From assembly GCA_949318235.1 (NCBI GenBank), contig OX439133.1:7692137-7756136 (forward strand): a DNA stretch of 64,000 nucleotides, in the 5' to 3' direction. Position 1 is the stretch's first letter; each line of letters opens with the position of its first letter. This document shows positions 62,453-64,000 of the stretch, piece by piece. The notes below the pieces were generated by a model. It searched no databases. It was given only the letters and a program-made list of their open reading frames with translations, and was not told the origin of the DNA. Source of the stretch: Ecdyonurus torrentis. Taxonomy: Eukaryota; Arthropoda; Insecta; Ephemeroptera; Heptageniidae. The position numbers were made by a program, and so were the translations under genes.

Positions 62453-63013
62453 AAGTTAGTTTCAAAACAGTTTTTCCTTTATTATATATTCAATAGTTAT
62501 TAGCTATATTTACATCTTTAAAAACTTTATATTTTATGTAACAAATTTATTATAAAAAATATAAATAGTAAATATTTAGTTACTTTTTTTCTTTTGGATA
62601 CTAAAAACTCACGTTCATTTAGACAGGCACTATGATTAAAAAGCTTCTATAGAGAGTTAGGTTGGTCAGTACTGCCTGCATACATACATGCAATTATCTC
62701 CATAGAATGCACCATAAACTTTCTCAAAGCATCACATCTGGGTTATACAAACATGGTAACGACTTAGAATCGAACACAGATCTACAATGTGTTGGATGGA
62801 AGCTCTTTATACCACGCAATAACAGCTCACCTTCTTTCTATTTTATATTATAATATAAAAATTTTGCTTTCATTTTATAAAAAACAGATTTTTATTACCA
62901 AGGTCTTTTGAAAGAAAATAACAATAAATGAAAAACGATAAACAAAAAATTCTTGAAGTTAATAAATAATATATTTTTTTTCAAACTAACATTAATAATT
63001 TTTAACGCTGTTT

Positions 63014-63045
<32 letters not shown>

Positions 63046-63423
63046 TTAGCAGATAAATTTTTTCAATAGTTTTTTTTTTCCAGCAATAAGTTTTGCAAAA
63101 CATTATAAGTCGTAGTTTGAGTGCAAGTTTAATGACAATGAAATGCAGAGAGTGGAATTATAATAGTTTTATTTATATATCTCTATTTCAAAGAACGAGT
63201 ATCGCTATAAAGTGTGGAAGGTCATTCAGTTTTTTTTTTTTTTTTTTTATTATGAATGAAATTGTAAATAATATTATAATAACGTGCTTTTAAATTTACT
63301 ACGTGCAAAATAACTATATTTTACATTTATAAATCAAAACAGTATTATACACACACCATGGCATATATACATAATTATGTCTATGATATACACATACACA
63401 AATTCCAAATTCTACAAAAAAGT

Positions 63424-63469
<46 letters not shown>

Positions 63470-63678
63470 AACAACTAATAATTATGTTCTAAATTCTACT
63501 AAAGCAAGGCATTATTTCAGTAACATATTATATTAAAATTATAAATAGTGCAGCAGCATAATTTGAGCACTATGGTGCATGCATATAGCTTATCAAATTA
63601 TATGACACATCGCATCATTATTTATCTTCTTTTAAAATGGCAACATTTATGCTAAAAAAAGCGTAACTTTTCTATATA

Positions 63679-63943
63679 CAGGGTGGTTGCATTTTTATAA
63701 AAATCGACGATGTGAGCACTAAATAACATGGACGAGTGTATGACATATTTTACCGATTTAAAAATATTTATAGCAATATTTTTGAGAGCTAGATTTTCAA
63801 TTAAGCATGTGAGAATAATAATAATTAAAATCTAATTTCCAAAGAAAAGTTTATCCTATTCTGAGAAATGTTATTCATTGCTACAGTATGGTGTTGAGTT
63901 GATACGCATTTATTTTGACGTCATGCGCAAAGCCAAATCACCT
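63679..63943. mobile_element. MITE family A, copy 18 (diverged)
   Basis: ACAGGGTGGTTGCATTTTTA, GAGCACTAAATAACATGGAC and TTTTGACGTCATGCGCAAAG. The right end lacks the usual CACCCTA. Confidence 0.6.
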
Positions 63944-63965
63944 CAAAAAAATAATAATATTTTTT

Positions 63966-64000
63966 TTAAGGGAGTAGGGCACCGACCTTATATTTCAAAA
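63966..64000. mobile_element. Family G terminus cut by the window edge
   Basis: TTAAGGGAGTAGGGCACCGA followed by CCTTATAT, the same start as the element at 15439. Confidence 0.75.

Overview
The window is AT-rich eukaryotic (animal) genomic DNA. Protein-coding exons with GT..AG introns are scattered among long poly(A/T) runs, simple-sequence arrays and dozens of short inverted-repeat (MITE-like) elements. The recognisable protein families, a BTB-BACK protein and a PEAK1/PRAG1-type signalling scaffold, point to an invertebrate metazoan. The sequence does not let me name the lineage.

Layout. 1-500 is a degenerate ATCTTG/CAAGAT satellite. 956-1134 may be an orphan coding exon. 3590-10294 (+) is a seven-exon BTB-BACK gene with a possible PHR-like C-terminus. 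12769-17153 (-) and 20109-23472 (+) are two small divergently transcribed three-exon genes for signal-peptide plus single-membrane-span proteins (126 and 109 aa). They share intron phases (1,1) and a similar membrane segment ending in C-x-C-A, so they look like a diverged paralogous pair that I cannot match to a named family. 27186-40001 (-) is a 12-exon gene for a 1185-aa PEAK-family scaffold. It has the family's N-terminal Cys motif, a PPPLPK motif, a VYANL motif and the C-terminal helical region, but almost the whole pseudokinase fold seems to be missing. 40002-64000 contains no gene I can support and is almost entirely interspersed repeats and microsatellites.

Repeats. At least ten families recur. 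Two (called A and E here) have TA-flanked ends. Several (B, C, D, G and a 671-bp element) end at TTAA, the target used by piggyBac-type transposases. Others are long fold-backs (F, H, J, K and single-copy hairpins). Five otherwise dissimilar families (A, B, C, D, J) carry the octamer TGACGTCA, the CRE/ATF consensus. All exon structures were assembled by hand from reading frame, splice consensus and phase continuity. Totals divide by three and stay open, but no transcript data were available.
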